A DNA stretch of 64,000 bases from Novosphingobium subterraneum (GTDB taxonomy: Bacteria > Pseudomonadota > Alphaproteobacteria > Sphingomonadales > Sphingomonadaceae). Of the stretch, positions 44,923 through 54,115 are shown in pieces; position 1 is the stretch's first letter, and each line of letters opens with the position of its first letter. The notes beneath the pieces were generated by a model. The model had not been told where the DNA came from, ran no database searches, and saw nothing but the letters and a program-made list of their open reading frames with translations. The position numbers and the translations under genes are program-made. Location of the stretch: NCBI RefSeq assembly GCF_000807925.1, contig NZ_JRVC01000015.1, positions 62,001 to 126,000 of the forward strand. The letters run 5' to 3'.

Positions 44923-45027
44923 TTCATGTCAAAAGGACGCCGATAATCATTTGCTTGCTCATTCGGCGAAACCCGCTTGGGGCGCTGACATAGCCTTCAG
45001 CGAATGCTACGGAATGGACGAAACGCG

Positions 45028-46428
45028 ATGACCAACCCAACAAACCGTTCCCTCATCGATATCGACCGCGATCATCTGATCCACTCGGTCACGTCGTTCA
45101 GGGGGCACGAGCAGCATGGCGCCATCGTGCTGGAAACCGGCAAGGGCATGTGGTTGACCGATGCGGACGGCAACCAGTTGCTCGATGCCTTTGCCGGGTT
45201 GTGGTGCGTCAATGTCGGCTATGGTCAGGATTCGATCGTCGAGGTTGCGGCAGAGCAGATGCGCCGCCTGCCTTATGCCACGGGCTATTTCCATTTTGCC
45301 AGTGAACCGGCCATCCGCCTTGCGGGGGAATTGACTGCCGCCGCGCCCGATGGCTTGGACCATGTGTTCTTCACCCAGGGCGGCTCTGACGCGGTGGACA
45401 GCGCGATCCGCTACATCGTCCATTACTGGAATGCCGCCGGGAAGCCCGACAAGAAACATTTCATCGCGCTGGAATGGGGATATCATGGATCTAGTAGCCT
45501 TGGCGCCGGGCTAACCGCGCTGGGCAACTTCCACCGCAATTTCGATCTGCCACGGCCATGGCAGCACCATATCGCCTCGCCATATCAGTATCGTCATCCT
45601 CAAGGGGACGATGACGCGGCCGTGATCGCTTCCACAGTCGCAGCGCTTGAGGCCAAGGTGGCAGAACTCGGGGCGGACAACGTGGCGGCATTTTGCTGCG
45701 AACCGATCCAGGGTTCGGGCGGGGTGATCGTGCCCCCGAAGGGCTGGCTCAAGGCTCTTCGCGAAGCATGTACCCGACTTGGCATCCTGATGCTGGTGGA
45801 CGAGGTCATCACCGGCTTTGGCCGCACCGGGCCGTTGTTTGCCTGTCTGGATGAAGATGTCTCTCCAGATTTCATGACCACGGCCAAGGGCTTGACGTCT
45901 GGATACATACCGATGGGCGCCATGTTCATGGCCGACCACGTCTACCAGACCATCGCCGACGCAGCGCCTGCCGCGCTGCCGATTGGCCATGGCCAGACGT
46001 ATTCTGGCCACCCCGTGGCCGCTGCGGTGGGCCTGGAAGTGCTGCGCCTTTATCGTGAGGGCGGCCTGCTGGAAAATGGCCGCGTGACGGGTGAGCGGTT
46101 CGCGCAACACATGGAACGGATCAGGTCACATCCACTGGTTGGCGACGTACGCTATCGCGGGATGTTGGGTGCGATCGAACTGACCCCGAACAAGGCGACG
46201 AAGGCAATTTTCGATCCATCGCTCGACATTGGCGGAAGTCTGTCGAAGCTGACCTATGGCAATGGGGTGATCGTGCGCTGTTTTGCCAATGCAGTCATTG
46301 GTTTTGCACCGGCGCTATGCTGCTCGCTCGACGAAATGGATATGATCTTCGAACGGGTAGAACGGTCGCTTGACCAACTGCTTGAGCAGCCCGACATTCG
46401 CGCGGTCGTCGCGCTGCAAGACGCCTGA
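45028..46428 (+). CDS. Class III PLP-dependent aminotransferase (omega-amino acid type)
   Basis: 466-aa fold-type I aminotransferase. The PLP lysine is about K287 in TTAKGLTSGYIP, preceded by the LMLVDEVITGFGRTG block with the cofactor Asp. Length and HGQTYSGHPVAAAVGLE fit the omega-amino acid:pyruvate or putrescine/GABA aminotransferase group. It likely transfers an amino group from a beta/omega-amino acid or diamine. ATG 45028 (MTNPTNRS) is the start; the frame runs a little further up. A Lrp regulator follows after 14 bp. Confidence 0.92.
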   Translation: MTNPTNRSLIDIDRDHLIHSVTSFRGHEQHGAIVLETGKGMWLTDADGNQLLDAFAGLWCVNVGYGQDSIVEVAAEQMRRLPYATGYFHFASEPAIRLAGELTAAAPDGLDHVFFTQGGSDAVDSAIRYIVHYWNAAGKPDKKHFIALEWGYHGSSSLGAGLTALGNFHRNFDLPRPWQHHIASPYQYRHPQGDDDAAVIASTVAALEAKVAELGADNVAAFCCEPIQGSGGVIVPPKGWLKALREACTRLGILMLVDEVITGFGRTGPLFACLDEDVSPDFMTTAKGLTSGYIPMGAMFMADHVYQTIADAAPAALPIGHGQTYSGHPVAAAVGLEVLRLYREGGLLENGRVTGERFAQHMERIRSHPLVGDVRYRGMLGAIELTPNKATKAIFDPSLDIGGSLSKLTYGNGVIVRCFANAVIGFAPALCCSLDEMDMIFERVERSLDQLLEQPDIRAVVALQDA

Positions 46429-46442
46429 CGGGGGAACAAACC

Positions 46443-46940
46443 ATGCTGCCCGGACCCAAGCTCGACAGGATAGACCTCAAGATCCTTGCCAAGCTCCAGC
46501 AGGAGGGCCGGATCACCAACGTGGAACTGGCCGATGCGGTCGGCCTTTCGCCGAGCCCCTGCCTGACGCGGGTCAAGCGCCTGGAAAAGGCCGGATATAT
46601 CACGGGCTATGGCGCACACGTGAATTTCAGCAAGCTGGGTGAATACCTCACGGTATTTACCGAAGTCACGCTCAGCGAACATCGCCAGGGCGATTTCAGC
46701 CGTTTCGAAAGCCGCATTGCCAAGCTCGACGAGATCGTCGAATGCCACCTCGTTTCAGGCGGCTATGATTATCTGCTCAAGTTCGTGGCGCGCGGTGTTT
46801 CACACTATCAATCGATCATGGAAGGCATGCTCGAAAGTGATTACGGCATCGAGAAGTACTTCAGCTACATCGTGATCAAATCACCCTTCATCAAGCACAG
46901 ACTCCCGATCCAGAACCTGTTTGGACAGACGCATGGCTGA
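46443..46940 (+). CDS. Lrp/AsnC family regulator, single copy between catabolic genes
   Basis: 165-aa Lrp/AsnC regulator: HTH ITNVELADAVGLSPSPCLTRV and RAM domain with VSGGYDYLLKFVARG. It is of the classical Lrp type (LSPSPCLTRVKRLEKAGYI) and unlike the two overlapping pairs. Its 3' end overlaps the M20 hydrolase start by 8 nt. Being inside an aminotransferase/amidohydrolase operon suggests amino-acid-responsive self- and operon control. Confidence 0.92.
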   Translation: MLPGPKLDRIDLKILAKLQQEGRITNVELADAVGLSPSPCLTRVKRLEKAGYITGYGAHVNFSKLGEYLTVFTEVTLSEHRQGDFSRFESRIAKLDEIVECHLVSGGYDYLLKFVARGVSHYQSIMEGMLESDYGIEKYFSYIVIKSPFIKHRLPIQNLFGQTHG

Positions 46941-48093
46941 CCAGGTTCAGTTGCAAGCGGATCTTTTGAATGATCTCGTCGCACTGCGTCGGGATATCCA
47001 TGCCAATCCGGAACTCGGGTTTTGCGAGCAGCGGACAGCAGGCCGCATTGCTGATGAGCTGCGCGCACTTGGCATCGAAGTGCATGAAGGCATCGGCACG
47101 ACCGGAGTTGTCGGGGTCCTGAAGGGCAGGCGCGAAGGATCGCGCACACTTGGCCTGCGGGCAGACATGGACGCCCTGCCGATTCAGGAAATGACCAACT
47201 TGCCCTGGGCCAGCAAGACGCCCGGCTCCTTCCACGGCTGCGGGCATGACGGCCATGTCGCCATGCTGTTGGGCGCTGCCCGGGTTCTGGCTGCCGATCC
47301 CGATTTTGCCGGTACGCTCCACCTCATCTTCCAACCTGCCGAGGAAGGGCTTGGCGGCGCGCGCGTGATGATCGAGGAAGGGCTGTTTGACCGCTTTCCT
47401 TGCGATCGGGTCTATGCCTTGCACAACTGGCCCGGTCTTCCTGCCGGGACGATCAGCACGCGCCCCGGCGCAATCATGGGCGCGGCAGACAAGTTCCGGA
47501 TCACGCTGACCGGCAAGGGCGGACACGCAGCGATACCGCAGGACAGTCCTGATGCGATCCTTGCTGCGGCCAGCCTTGTCCAGCAACTCAACACCATCGT
47601 CAGTCGCGCCGTGCCGCCTTATGCGTCAGCCGTGCTTTCAATCACGCAGATTCATGGCGGCCACGCGCACAATGTGATCCCAGCAGAAGTCATGGTGGCC
47701 GGTACTGTCCGCACGTTCGACCCGGCCGTGCAGGATCGGATCGAAGACCGAATGCGGGCGATGCTGGAGGGCATCGCAACGTCGTTCGAGGTTGAATGCG
47801 CGCTCGATTACGACCGTTACTACCCGGCAACGATCAACGATGCCCAGGCTGCCGCCGACGTCCTTGAAGTGGCCGCGACCGTTGGAACGGCGGAACTTGC
47901 CCCGGAGCCCGCACCTACTTCGGAAGACTTCTCCTTCATGCTGCAGCAGCGCCCAGGAGCCTATATCTGGCTTGGGCAGAGTACCCATGAGCACACGGCT
48001 CCGCTTCATAATCCGCAGTACGATTTCAACGATGCTGTGCTTGAAAACGGCGTGCGGTTGCATGTTGCGCTGGCGCGGCACTGGCTCAAGTAG
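46933..48093 (+). CDS. M20 family amidohydrolase (hippurate hydrolase-like)
   Basis: 386-aa M20D metallopeptidase/amidohydrolase that would remove an acyl group from an N-acyl amino acid or amide. Metal ligands are C103 and H105 in GCGHDGH, E137/E138 in QPAEEGLG, H164 in LHNWPG, and a C-terminal His in HNPQYDFND. Start at 46933 (MADQVQLQ) overlaps the Lrp stop. Combined with the aminotransferase it could release and then transaminate an amino acid. A terminator for the opposite strand follows. Confidence 0.92.
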   Translation: MADQVQLQADLLNDLVALRRDIHANPELGFCEQRTAGRIADELRALGIEVHEGIGTTGVVGVLKGRREGSRTLGLRADMDALPIQEMTNLPWASKTPGSFHGCGHDGHVAMLLGAARVLAADPDFAGTLHLIFQPAEEGLGGARVMIEEGLFDRFPCDRVYALHNWPGLPAGTISTRPGAIMGAADKFRITLTGKGGHAAIPQDSPDAILAAASLVQQLNTIVSRAVPPYASAVLSITQIHGGHAHNVIPAEVMVAGTVRTFDPAVQDRIEDRMRAMLEGIATSFEVECALDYDRYYPATINDAQAAADVLEVAATVGTAELAPEPAPTSEDFSFMLQQRPGAYIWLGQSTHEHTAPLHNPQYDFNDAVLENGVRLHVALARHWLK

Positions 48094-48183
48094 CATTCGG
48101 ACACTTGCAGGAAGCCCGAAGCACACACGCGTTTCTGATCGGGGAGCTTTACCCACGGGATCTGTCAGAATGGCGATTGGGTC

Positions 48184-48212
48184 AAAAAAAGGCCGGCCCG
48201 AAGGCCAGCCTT
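48184..48212 (-). terminator. Rho-independent terminator for the TetR gene
   Basis: AAGGCCGGCC (48189-48198) and GGCCAGCCTT (48203-48212) form a 10-bp stem with one C-A mismatch and a CGAA loop. On the minus strand it is followed by seven U residues (48190-48184), which fits termination of the TetR gene ending at 48339. It may also slow plus-strand transcription from the M20 gene. Confidence 0.75.
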
Positions 48213-48338
48213 GAAAAGTTTGGGAGAGGATGCCTGAAAGGCACCTCGCATATGCGGTAGCTTTCATTCTTTGGCAAATGCGAACGGCTACTTCATAGTT
48301 GCAGTTTCTGCATCCGCCTCTTGGTCACGGGTATCGGT

Positions 48339-48944
48339 TCAAGGAGTGATCCCGACCGCGTCCTTTACACGTTGCAGGGCCGCATCGACCGGCGATGGCT
48401 CGGCAAGTATCGTGAAGGTTCCGTTCATGGCAAAGACGCAATGTCCATGGACAGTCGCCAGCAGCGAGCGCGTGAGGTGTTCCGCCAGATCCTTCCTGTC
48501 GGGAGTCAATGCGGCGCGCACTTCCTGAACGACGACGTCGAAAATAGCGCGCACTTCGTCTTGGTATTCTGGAGGAGGCGTGCAGTCTTCCGGCAGCCGG
48601 AAATCATAGATCGCCGCCCAAGCGTGTCGGTGGCCTTTTGCAAATTCGAAATAGGCCGTAATAGCTGCCGCGAGCCTTTCGTGAGGCGGGCTCGGTTCTC
48701 CCACGGCTGCCAGACGCCGCCGAAGGTGGTCGCGCCACAGCGCCAAGGTTCGCCCGTTGATGGCAAGGATCAGCGCGTCGTAGCTGCCAAAGACGTTGTA
48801 GATCGTGCCGATCGAATAGCCGATGCGTTTGGCTACTTCGCGCGCCGAGAAGTGTGCAAATCCCACTTCCTCCATGTGCCTATGCCCAGCGGCAACGATG
48901 ATTTCGCGCAACTCGTCGCGACTATGATCCGATCTGCGTCCCAT
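48339..48944 (-). CDS. TetR/AcrR family transcriptional regulator
   Basis: 201-aa repressor. The HTH is SAREVAKRIGYSIGTIYNVF near residues 34-53, and the ligand domain (TetR_C/WHG type, with FAKGHRHAWAAIYDFRLPE) follows. It is divergent from the LplT-PlsC-Aas fusion, with two near-identical 12-bp sites in the gap, so it probably represses that gene and itself. The ligand might be a lipid or fatty acid; this is inferred from context only. Confidence 0.88.
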   Translation of the reverse strand: MGRRSDHSRDELREIIVAAGHRHMEEVGFAHFSAREVAKRIGYSIGTIYNVFGSYDALILAINGRTLALWRDHLRRRLAAVGEPSPPHERLAAAITAYFEFAKGHRHAWAAIYDFRLPEDCTPPPEYQDEVRAIFDVVVQEVRAALTPDRKDLAEHLTRSLLATVHGHCVFAMNGTFTILAEPSPVDAALQRVKDAVGITP

Positions 48945-48964
48945 GGCGTATGGCTAAGGCATAA

Positions 48965-48999
48965 ATTGAACACTGTCCATTATTTTAATTGAACAATGT
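48965..48999. promoter_or_regulatory. Tandem 12-bp sites, probable TetR operator
   Basis: ATTGAACACTGT (48965-48976) and ATTGAACAATGT (48988-48999) are direct repeats differing at one base, 23 bp apart start to start. Each has a half-palindromic ACA-N-TGT core. They lie in the AT-rich gap between the TetR gene and the divergent fusion gene and overlap a -10 element. Confidence 0.6.
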
Positions 49000-49004
49000 A
49001 TAAT
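48999..49004 (+). promoter_or_regulatory. Candidate -10 element TATAAT for the Aas fusion gene
   Basis: A consensus TATAAT occurs in otherwise GC-rich DNA, immediately at the end of the second 12-bp repeat. A leader of about 115 nt to the start codon would follow. No good -35 was found at 17 bp, so activity is uncertain. Confidence 0.45.
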
Positions 49005-49123
49005 TGTCGGCTAGCCTGCGAGTCGCGAAGGGGAGAGGGTCTGGATTGGCCTGGCTTTCTGCCCTTAACCCGTCCGGAACACTTGTTCCGGTATTGGCAG
49101 CTTTGAATTGCAAAGGGTTCCAG

Positions 49124-52100
49124 ATGTCCGCACCCGATTTCAGCCTGCTTGCCAAGCGCCGTTTCGGCCCGACCTTCTCGGTCCAGTTCCTCGGTGCCTT
49201 CAACGACAACCTCCTGAAGTTCGCGCTGCTGTTCCTCGCCAATTTCGGCATCCTTTCTACCGATCCCGAAAAGGCAAAGTTGCTGGCAGCAGTGGCTACG
49301 GGCCTGTTCATCCTGCCCTACTTCCTGTTCTCCTCGCTCGCCGGACAGCTTGCCGATGCGATGGACAAGGCGCGCCTCATCCGTTGGATCAAGGCTGCCG
49401 AAGTGGCAATCATGGCCATAGCCCTGGCGGGCTTCTGGTACCTGTCCCTTCCACTGCTCCTTGTCAGCCTGTTCCTCATGGGAGTGCACTCGACGCTGTT
49501 CGGGCCGGTCAAGTATTCGATCCTGCCCCAGCACCTTCATGCTGGCGAAGTGATGGGCGGCACCGGATTGATCGAAGGCGGCACTTTCCTTGCAATTCTT
49601 GGCGGACAGTTGCTGGCGGGCGTCATCCCTGCTTGGGAAGCGGGGCTTGCCGCCTTTGGATTTGCGCTGCTTGGCTTTGTGATGAGCCTTGCCGTGCCCG
49701 CTGCCCCGCCAAGCGGCAACGGCCACGCGATCGATCGCAACCTGTGGCGTGGAACCCGGGCCATTCTCGCCACAGCCCGTGAAGGTCGCGGTGTGTGGCT
49801 TTCGATTCTCGGGATCAGTTGGTTCTTCGCTGCGGGCGCGGTCCTGGTGAGCGAGTTCGCGCCGCTCGTCTCGGGTACGCTGGCGGCACGGCAGGAAGTG
49901 GCGACGCTGTTTCTGGTGGTTTTCTCGGTTGCCATTGCGGTCGGCTCCCTGATCGTGAATCGTTTGCTGAAGGGTGAGGTCTCGGCCCGCTACGTGCCGA
50001 TCTCGGCCCTTGTCCTTGCCGCGGGTCTGATCGATCTGTGGATCGCCACAAGCGGGTTCGAGGTGCGGACCGCCGGAGCATCGGTGCCGCAATTCCTCGG
50101 CACGCCGGGCGCCTGGCATATTCTTTTTGATCTTGCAGTGATCGCAGTCTCCGGCGGAATGTTCATCGTTCCGCTCTATGCCATCCTTCAGGTAGCCAGC
50201 CCCGAGGACAAGCGCTCGCAGATCATAGCTGCCAACAATGTCGTGAATGCCGGACTCACGGTACTCGCGGTGCTTGCCATCACTGGCTTGCTGGCCGCCG
50301 GTGTGGACATACCTGGTCTGATCGGCGCACTCGGCTTTGCCACGTTGTTCGTCGCGCTTGCCTCTGTCTGGCTGCTGCCAGAGACGCTGTTCAAGGACGT
50401 AATCCGTCTCACCTTGCGCGTACTCTATCGCGTGGAGGTTTCTGGCATGGAACACATGCCCCGGGCGGGCGAACGTGCTGTAGTGGTCGTAAACCACGTG
50501 AGCTTCCTTGATGGGGTGTTGCTGGGGGCATTTCTGCCCGGAAAGCCCACTTTCGCGGTCAATACCCAGATAGCGCGATCGGTCTGGATCAAGCCTTTCC
50601 TGAAGCTGTTCCGGGCCTTTCCGGTCGATCCCACCAACCCGATGGCGGCCAAGGCGATGGTCAAGGCAGTGAAGGAGGGACGAACCCTGGTGATCTTTCC
50701 GGAGGGCCGGATCACCCGCACCGGCGCGCTGATGAAAGTTTTCGATGGCCCTGGCATGGTTGCCGACAAGGCCGAAGCGCCTATCATTCCGGTGCGCCTC
50801 GACGGACCACAATATACGCGGTTCTCGAGGATGCAGGGCAAGGTGCGCCTGCGTTGGTTTCCGAAGATCACGCTTACGGTCCTGCCGCCGCGCCACTTCG
50901 CCATCGAAGGAGAAATGACCGCGCGCCAGCGTCGCGCGATTGCCGGACGACGGCTTTACGACGAGATGAGCGCGATGATGTTCGCGACCTCGGACACCGA
51001 TCGCACCTTGTTCAGCGCTCTGGCCGAGGCCCGCGCCATCCATGGCGGCAAGGCACTTGTCGTGGAGGACGTGAAGCGCGAACCGATGAGCTACGACAAG
51101 CTGTTCGCCGCAACTACCCTTCTCGGCAAACGACTGGCCCGCGATACGGCGCTGGGCGAGGCGGTTGGCCTGCTGATGCCCAATGTGAATGGCGCGATAG
51201 CAGCCTTCTTCGCATTGCAAGCTACTGGTCGCGTTCCGGCCATGCTCAATTTCACCGTCGGCGCGGCCAACATGCGTTCGGCATGCGTCACCGCGGCCAT
51301 CCGTACTGTTGTCACCGCCCGTGCCTTTGTCGATCAGGCCAAATTGCATGACGTGGTTGCAGCGCTCGAGGCTGACGGGCTGCGCATCGTGTGGCTCGAA
51401 GACATCGGCGCAACCATCGGGACATTCGAAAAGCTGCGCGCCCTGCTGGGTGCGAGCAGTGCCGAACACCGGCATCTCAAGCTGGGAATCTCGCCCGATG
51501 CACCTGCGGTCATTCTCTTCACAAGCGGCTCGGAGGGCGTACCGAAAGGCGTCGTGCTGACGCACCGCAACCTCCTGTCGAACTGCGGACAGCTTGCTGC
51601 CCGCATCGATTTCAACGCCTCGGACATCGTGCTGAATGCGCTGCCGGTGTTCCACTCCTTCGGCCTGACCGGGGGAACGTTGCTGCCTCTGTTGAGCGGG
51701 ATCCGTGTGGTCCTCTATCCCAGCCCGCTGCACTATCGCATCGTGCCGGCGCTGGCTTATGACGCCAATGCCACCATCATGTTCGGCACCGATACCTTTC
51801 TGTCAGGCTATGCCCGCATGGCCCACAGCTACGATTTCTATTCACTGCGCTATATCTTTGCCGGGGCCGAGAAAGTGCGTGACGAGACGCGAAGGACCTA
51901 TGCCGACAAGTTCGGCCTGCGCATTTTCGAGGGCTATGGCGCGACTGAGGCGGCGCCTGTCATCGCGGTCAACACGCCGATGCATTTCATGGCGGGCAGT
52001 GTCGGCCGCGCCTTGCCCGCAATCGAAACCCGCCTGGAAACCGTGCCCGGGATCGAGGAAGGCGGACGCCTTTACATTCGCGGCCCCAACGTCATGGCAG

Positions 52101-52588
52101 GATACTATCTCGCCTCCGATCCGGGCAAGCTCCAGCCGCCACTGGAAGGCTGGCACGATACCGGCGATATCGTCACCATTGACGACGCAGGTTTCATAAC
52201 CATTCGTGGCCGGGCCAAGCGTTTCGCCAAGATCGGCGGCGAGATGGTCTCGCTCCCTGCCGTCGAGGGCTACGCAGCCAGATGCTGGCCCGGTTTCGAC
52301 CATGCCGTTGTGACCCGGCCAGATCCGAAGAAGGGTGAACAACTCGTGCTCTTCACCACTGCAACTGCGGCAGAGCACAAGGCGCTGCAAGGCTGGGCCA
52401 AGGCCAATGGCGTGACCGAACTGATGGTGCCGCGTGACATCCGTGTGGTGGAAGCACTGCCCGTGCTGGGAACCGGCAAGCTCGACTACGTTACCATGAG
52501 CGACATGGCCCTGCTTGTGCCTGGTAACCCTGTGGCGAACGAGCCAGACGATATGACAGAAGGATTCGCGACCGCGGACGACGCCTGA
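49124..52588 (+). CDS. aas: Trifunctional LplT-PlsC-Aas fusion (lysophospholipid transporter / acyltransferase / acyl-ACP synthetase)
   Basis: 1154-aa fusion. Residues about 1-400 are an MFS/LplT-like transporter (FLGAFNDNLLKFALLFLANF at the N-terminus, many spans). About 430-620 is a PlsC-type acyltransferase, with H457 and D462 in NHVSFLDG and FPEGRIT near 524. About 650-1150 is an AMP-forming acyl-acyl-carrier-protein synthetase, P-loop FTSGSEGVPKG near 798. It would flip lysophospholipids inward and re-acylate them. ATG 49124 has AAAGGG upstream; 40 codons of open frame before it are rejected. Fusion of LplT with Aas is known in several proteobacteria, whereas enterobacteria keep them separate. 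Confidence 0.9.
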   Translation: MSAPDFSLLAKRRFGPTFSVQFLGAFNDNLLKFALLFLANFGILSTDPEKAKLLAAVATGLFILPYFLFSSLAGQLADAMDKARLIRWIKAAEVAIMAIALAGFWYLSLPLLLVSLFLMGVHSTLFGPVKYSILPQHLHAGEVMGGTGLIEGGTFLAILGGQLLAGVIPAWEAGLAAFGFALLGFVMSLAVPAAPPSGNGHAIDRNLWRGTRAILATAREGRGVWLSILGISWFFAAGAVLVSEFAPLVSGTLAARQEVATLFLVVFSVAIAVGSLIVNRLLKGEVSARYVPISALVLAAGLIDLWIATSGFEVRTAGASVPQFLGTPGAWHILFDLAVIAVSGGMFIVPLYAILQVASPEDKRSQIIAANNVVNAGLTVLAVLAITGLLAAGVDIPGLIGALGFATLFVALASVWLLPETLFKDVIRLTLRVLYRVEVSGMEHMPRAGERAVVVVNHVSFLDGVLLGAFLPGKPTFAVNTQIARSVWIKPFLKLFRAFPVDPTNPMAAKAMVKAVKEGRTLVIFPEGRITRTGALMKVFDGPGMVADKAEAPIIPVRLDGPQYTRFSRMQGKVRLRWFPKITLTVLPPRHFAIEGEMTARQRRAIAGRRLYDEMSAMMFATSDTDRTLFSALAEARAIHGGKALVVEDVKREPMSYDKLFAATTLLGKRLARDTALGEAVGLLMPNVNGAIAAFFALQATGRVPAMLNFTVGAANMRSACVTAAIRTVVTARAFVDQAKLHDVVAALEADGLRIVWLEDIGATIGTFEKLRALLGASSAEHRHLKLGISPDAPAVILFTSGSEGVPKGVVLTHRNLLSNCGQLAARIDFNASDIVLNALPVFHSFGLTGGTLLPLLSGIRVVLYPSPLHYRIVPALAYDANATIMFGTDTFLSGYARMAHSYDFYSLRYIFAGAEKVRDETRRTYADKFGLRIFEGYGATEAAPVIAVNTPMHFMAGSVGRALPAIETRLETVPGIEEGGRLYIRGPNVMAGYYLASDPGKLQPPLEGWHDTGDIVTIDDAGFITIRGRAKRFAKIGGEMVSLPAVEGYAARCWPGFDHAVVTRPDPKKGEQLVLFTTATAAEHKALQGWAKANGVTELMVPRDIRVVEALPVLGTGKLDYVTMSDMALLVPGNPVANEPDDMTEGFATADDA

Positions 52589-52912
52589 TCGTAAGGCGTA
52601 TGTCGGCCGAATTTCATGTTCTTGAGGCCGGTGCAGGGAGTGCTGCGCTGTTGCGGGGCACTCCGGCCAGCTCAGCGCAACTGTATCAGTGCTGCGACTG
52701 CACATCCGCGGGTTGCATCGCCGCCCTTTATTCTGGTGCGATCCGGCGGACGCCTAGGGCAGGGCCTATCCAGCCGAGAAACTTGGAAGCGCAAAACTGC
52801 CTAACCCTATTGGGTTATGCGCGATGGTGTCAGGTGCGATAGTTTTCGATCCGGAACGTCAACACGCCCAGGAACAGGCCAAAGAGCCGCGGGCTGCCCG
52901 GAGAGATGCCCC
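52589..52912. other. 324-bp intergenic region before the luciferase-like gene
   Basis: No convincing gene; a short 80-codon open frame here has atypical Cys/Ala-rich composition and no ribosome-binding site. The stretch holds an inverted repeat at 52802-52817 and probably the promoter of the downstream catabolic block. Confidence 0.5.
52802..52817. promoter_or_regulatory. Inverted repeat TAACCC-TATT-GGGTTA
   Basis: Perfect 6-bp arms with a 4-nt centre, 96 bp before the luciferase-like oxidoreductase start. No U-tract follows, so an operator is more likely than a terminator. It may serve the LuxR or Lrp regulators of the block. Confidence 0.45.
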
Positions 52913-54076
52913 ATGAAATTCTCGATCATCTATGAAGCGCAGATGGTGGATGCCAGTCGCGAAAACGAGCGCGCGGTGTTCCTCCAGATCGTCGAGCAGG
53001 CCAAGTTCGCCGAGGAGATGGGCTTCGACTGCATCTGGTGCGTCGAGCATACCGCGCTGACGCAGTACGCACACATGTCTGCTCCCGAGACGGTGCTGGC
53101 GTTCATCGCCGGGGCGACGAGCCGCATCCACATCGGGCACGGCGTTGTCTGCCTACCGCCGGCGATGAACCATCCGGTCAAGGTGGCCGAGCGCATCGCC
53201 ACGCTCGACATTCTTTCGAAAGGGCGCCTGCACTTCGGCGTGGGCAAGGGCGGCACGCAGCAGGAGGCCGGGACCTTCGGTTATGACCTGAACGAACTGC
53301 AGCCGATGATCGATGAATCGATGTACCTGATCCCCAAGATCATGGTGCAGGACGAGATCGAGCACGACGGCACCTACATCAAGATCCCCAAGCGTCCGAT
53401 CCACCCGAGCCCGTGGCAGGACCCTCATCCGCCGATGTACATGGCCTGCACGCGCGAGAACACGCTGGTGGCGGCCGGCAGCCGCGGCATCGGCGCGCTG
53501 GTGCTGGGCTTTTCCGGGCCGGACGAGATTGCCAAGAAGAACGCGATCTATCGCGAGGCTTTCCGCACCCGCAAGGCCGAGGATCAGGTGGGCTTCCGCC
53601 CGACCGAACACCTTGCCGCGCTCTGCGCCGCGACCGTGCTGGATGACCGCGAGAAGGCGCGCAAGATCGGCCTGCGCGGCCAGCGCTTCTTCGCCGAGTC
53701 CATCGCCTACTGGTATCAAGGCGGAGCCAAGCCCTCCGTCGACGAGGACCTCGACGCCGAGGATCACGCCAAGGTGCTGGAGCAGGGCAAGCAGGCGACC
53801 ATCGCTTACCTGTCCGAAGAGGCGATCCCGGTGGGGGACGAGCACCTTTCCAACTACACCGTGGCGCAGGACGCCTATGGCACGCCCGACGATTGCATCC
53901 GCTATGTCCAGCGGCTGAAGGACGCCGGCGCCGACGAGATCCTCTTCATCTTCCAGATGGGCGGCATCCCGCACGAGGTGATCATGGAAACCATCCGCAA
54001 CATCGGCGAAAAGGTGATCCCGCACTTCAGGGCGCTCGAAGTGGCCGAAGCGGGAGAGATGGAAGCGGCGGAATAA
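52913..54076 (+). CDS. LLM class flavin-dependent oxidoreductase (luciferase-like monooxygenase)
   Basis: 387-aa TIM-barrel flavoprotein of the bacterial luciferase family, using FMNH2 or F420. It has the opening KFSIIYEAQM, the EMGFDCIWCVEH helix/strand, and the GRLHFGVGKGG phosphate-binding region near 105. GGAGAG precedes the ATG, which starts well inside a longer open frame. No flavin reductase is adjacent. It would oxygenate or desulfonate/ring-open an organic substrate; in this block it sits upstream of ligase, Rieske and amidase genes. Confidence 0.9.
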   Translation: MKFSIIYEAQMVDASRENERAVFLQIVEQAKFAEEMGFDCIWCVEHTALTQYAHMSAPETVLAFIAGATSRIHIGHGVVCLPPAMNHPVKVAERIATLDILSKGRLHFGVGKGGTQQEAGTFGYDLNELQPMIDESMYLIPKIMVQDEIEHDGTYIKIPKRPIHPSPWQDPHPPMYMACTRENTLVAAGSRGIGALVLGFSGPDEIAKKNAIYREAFRTRKAEDQVGFRPTEHLAALCAATVLDDREKARKIGLRGQRFFAESIAYWYQGGAKPSVDEDLDAEDHAKVLEQGKQATIAYLSEEAIPVGDEHLSNYTVAQDAYGTPDDCIRYVQRLKDAGADEILFIFQMGGIPHEVIMETIRNIGEKVIPHFRALEVAEAGEMEAAE

Positions 54077-54115
54077 GCCCTGTCAGTCCGCGCGCGCGCC
54101 GCCTATGCTGTGTGG

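Noticed and set aside
48271-48528. 85-codon plus-strand open frame at the 3' end of the TetR gene
   Set aside because: Overlaps the TetR coding region antisense and shows no family resemblance.
48980-51733. 917-codon minus-strand open frame
   Set aside because: Opposite the LplT-PlsC-Aas fusion, with composition of a complementary shadow frame and no domain.
52600-52842. 80-codon open frame in the 324-bp gap
   Set aside because: No Shine-Dalgarno site, odd Cys-rich composition and it spans the 52802 inverted repeat; more likely non-coding.
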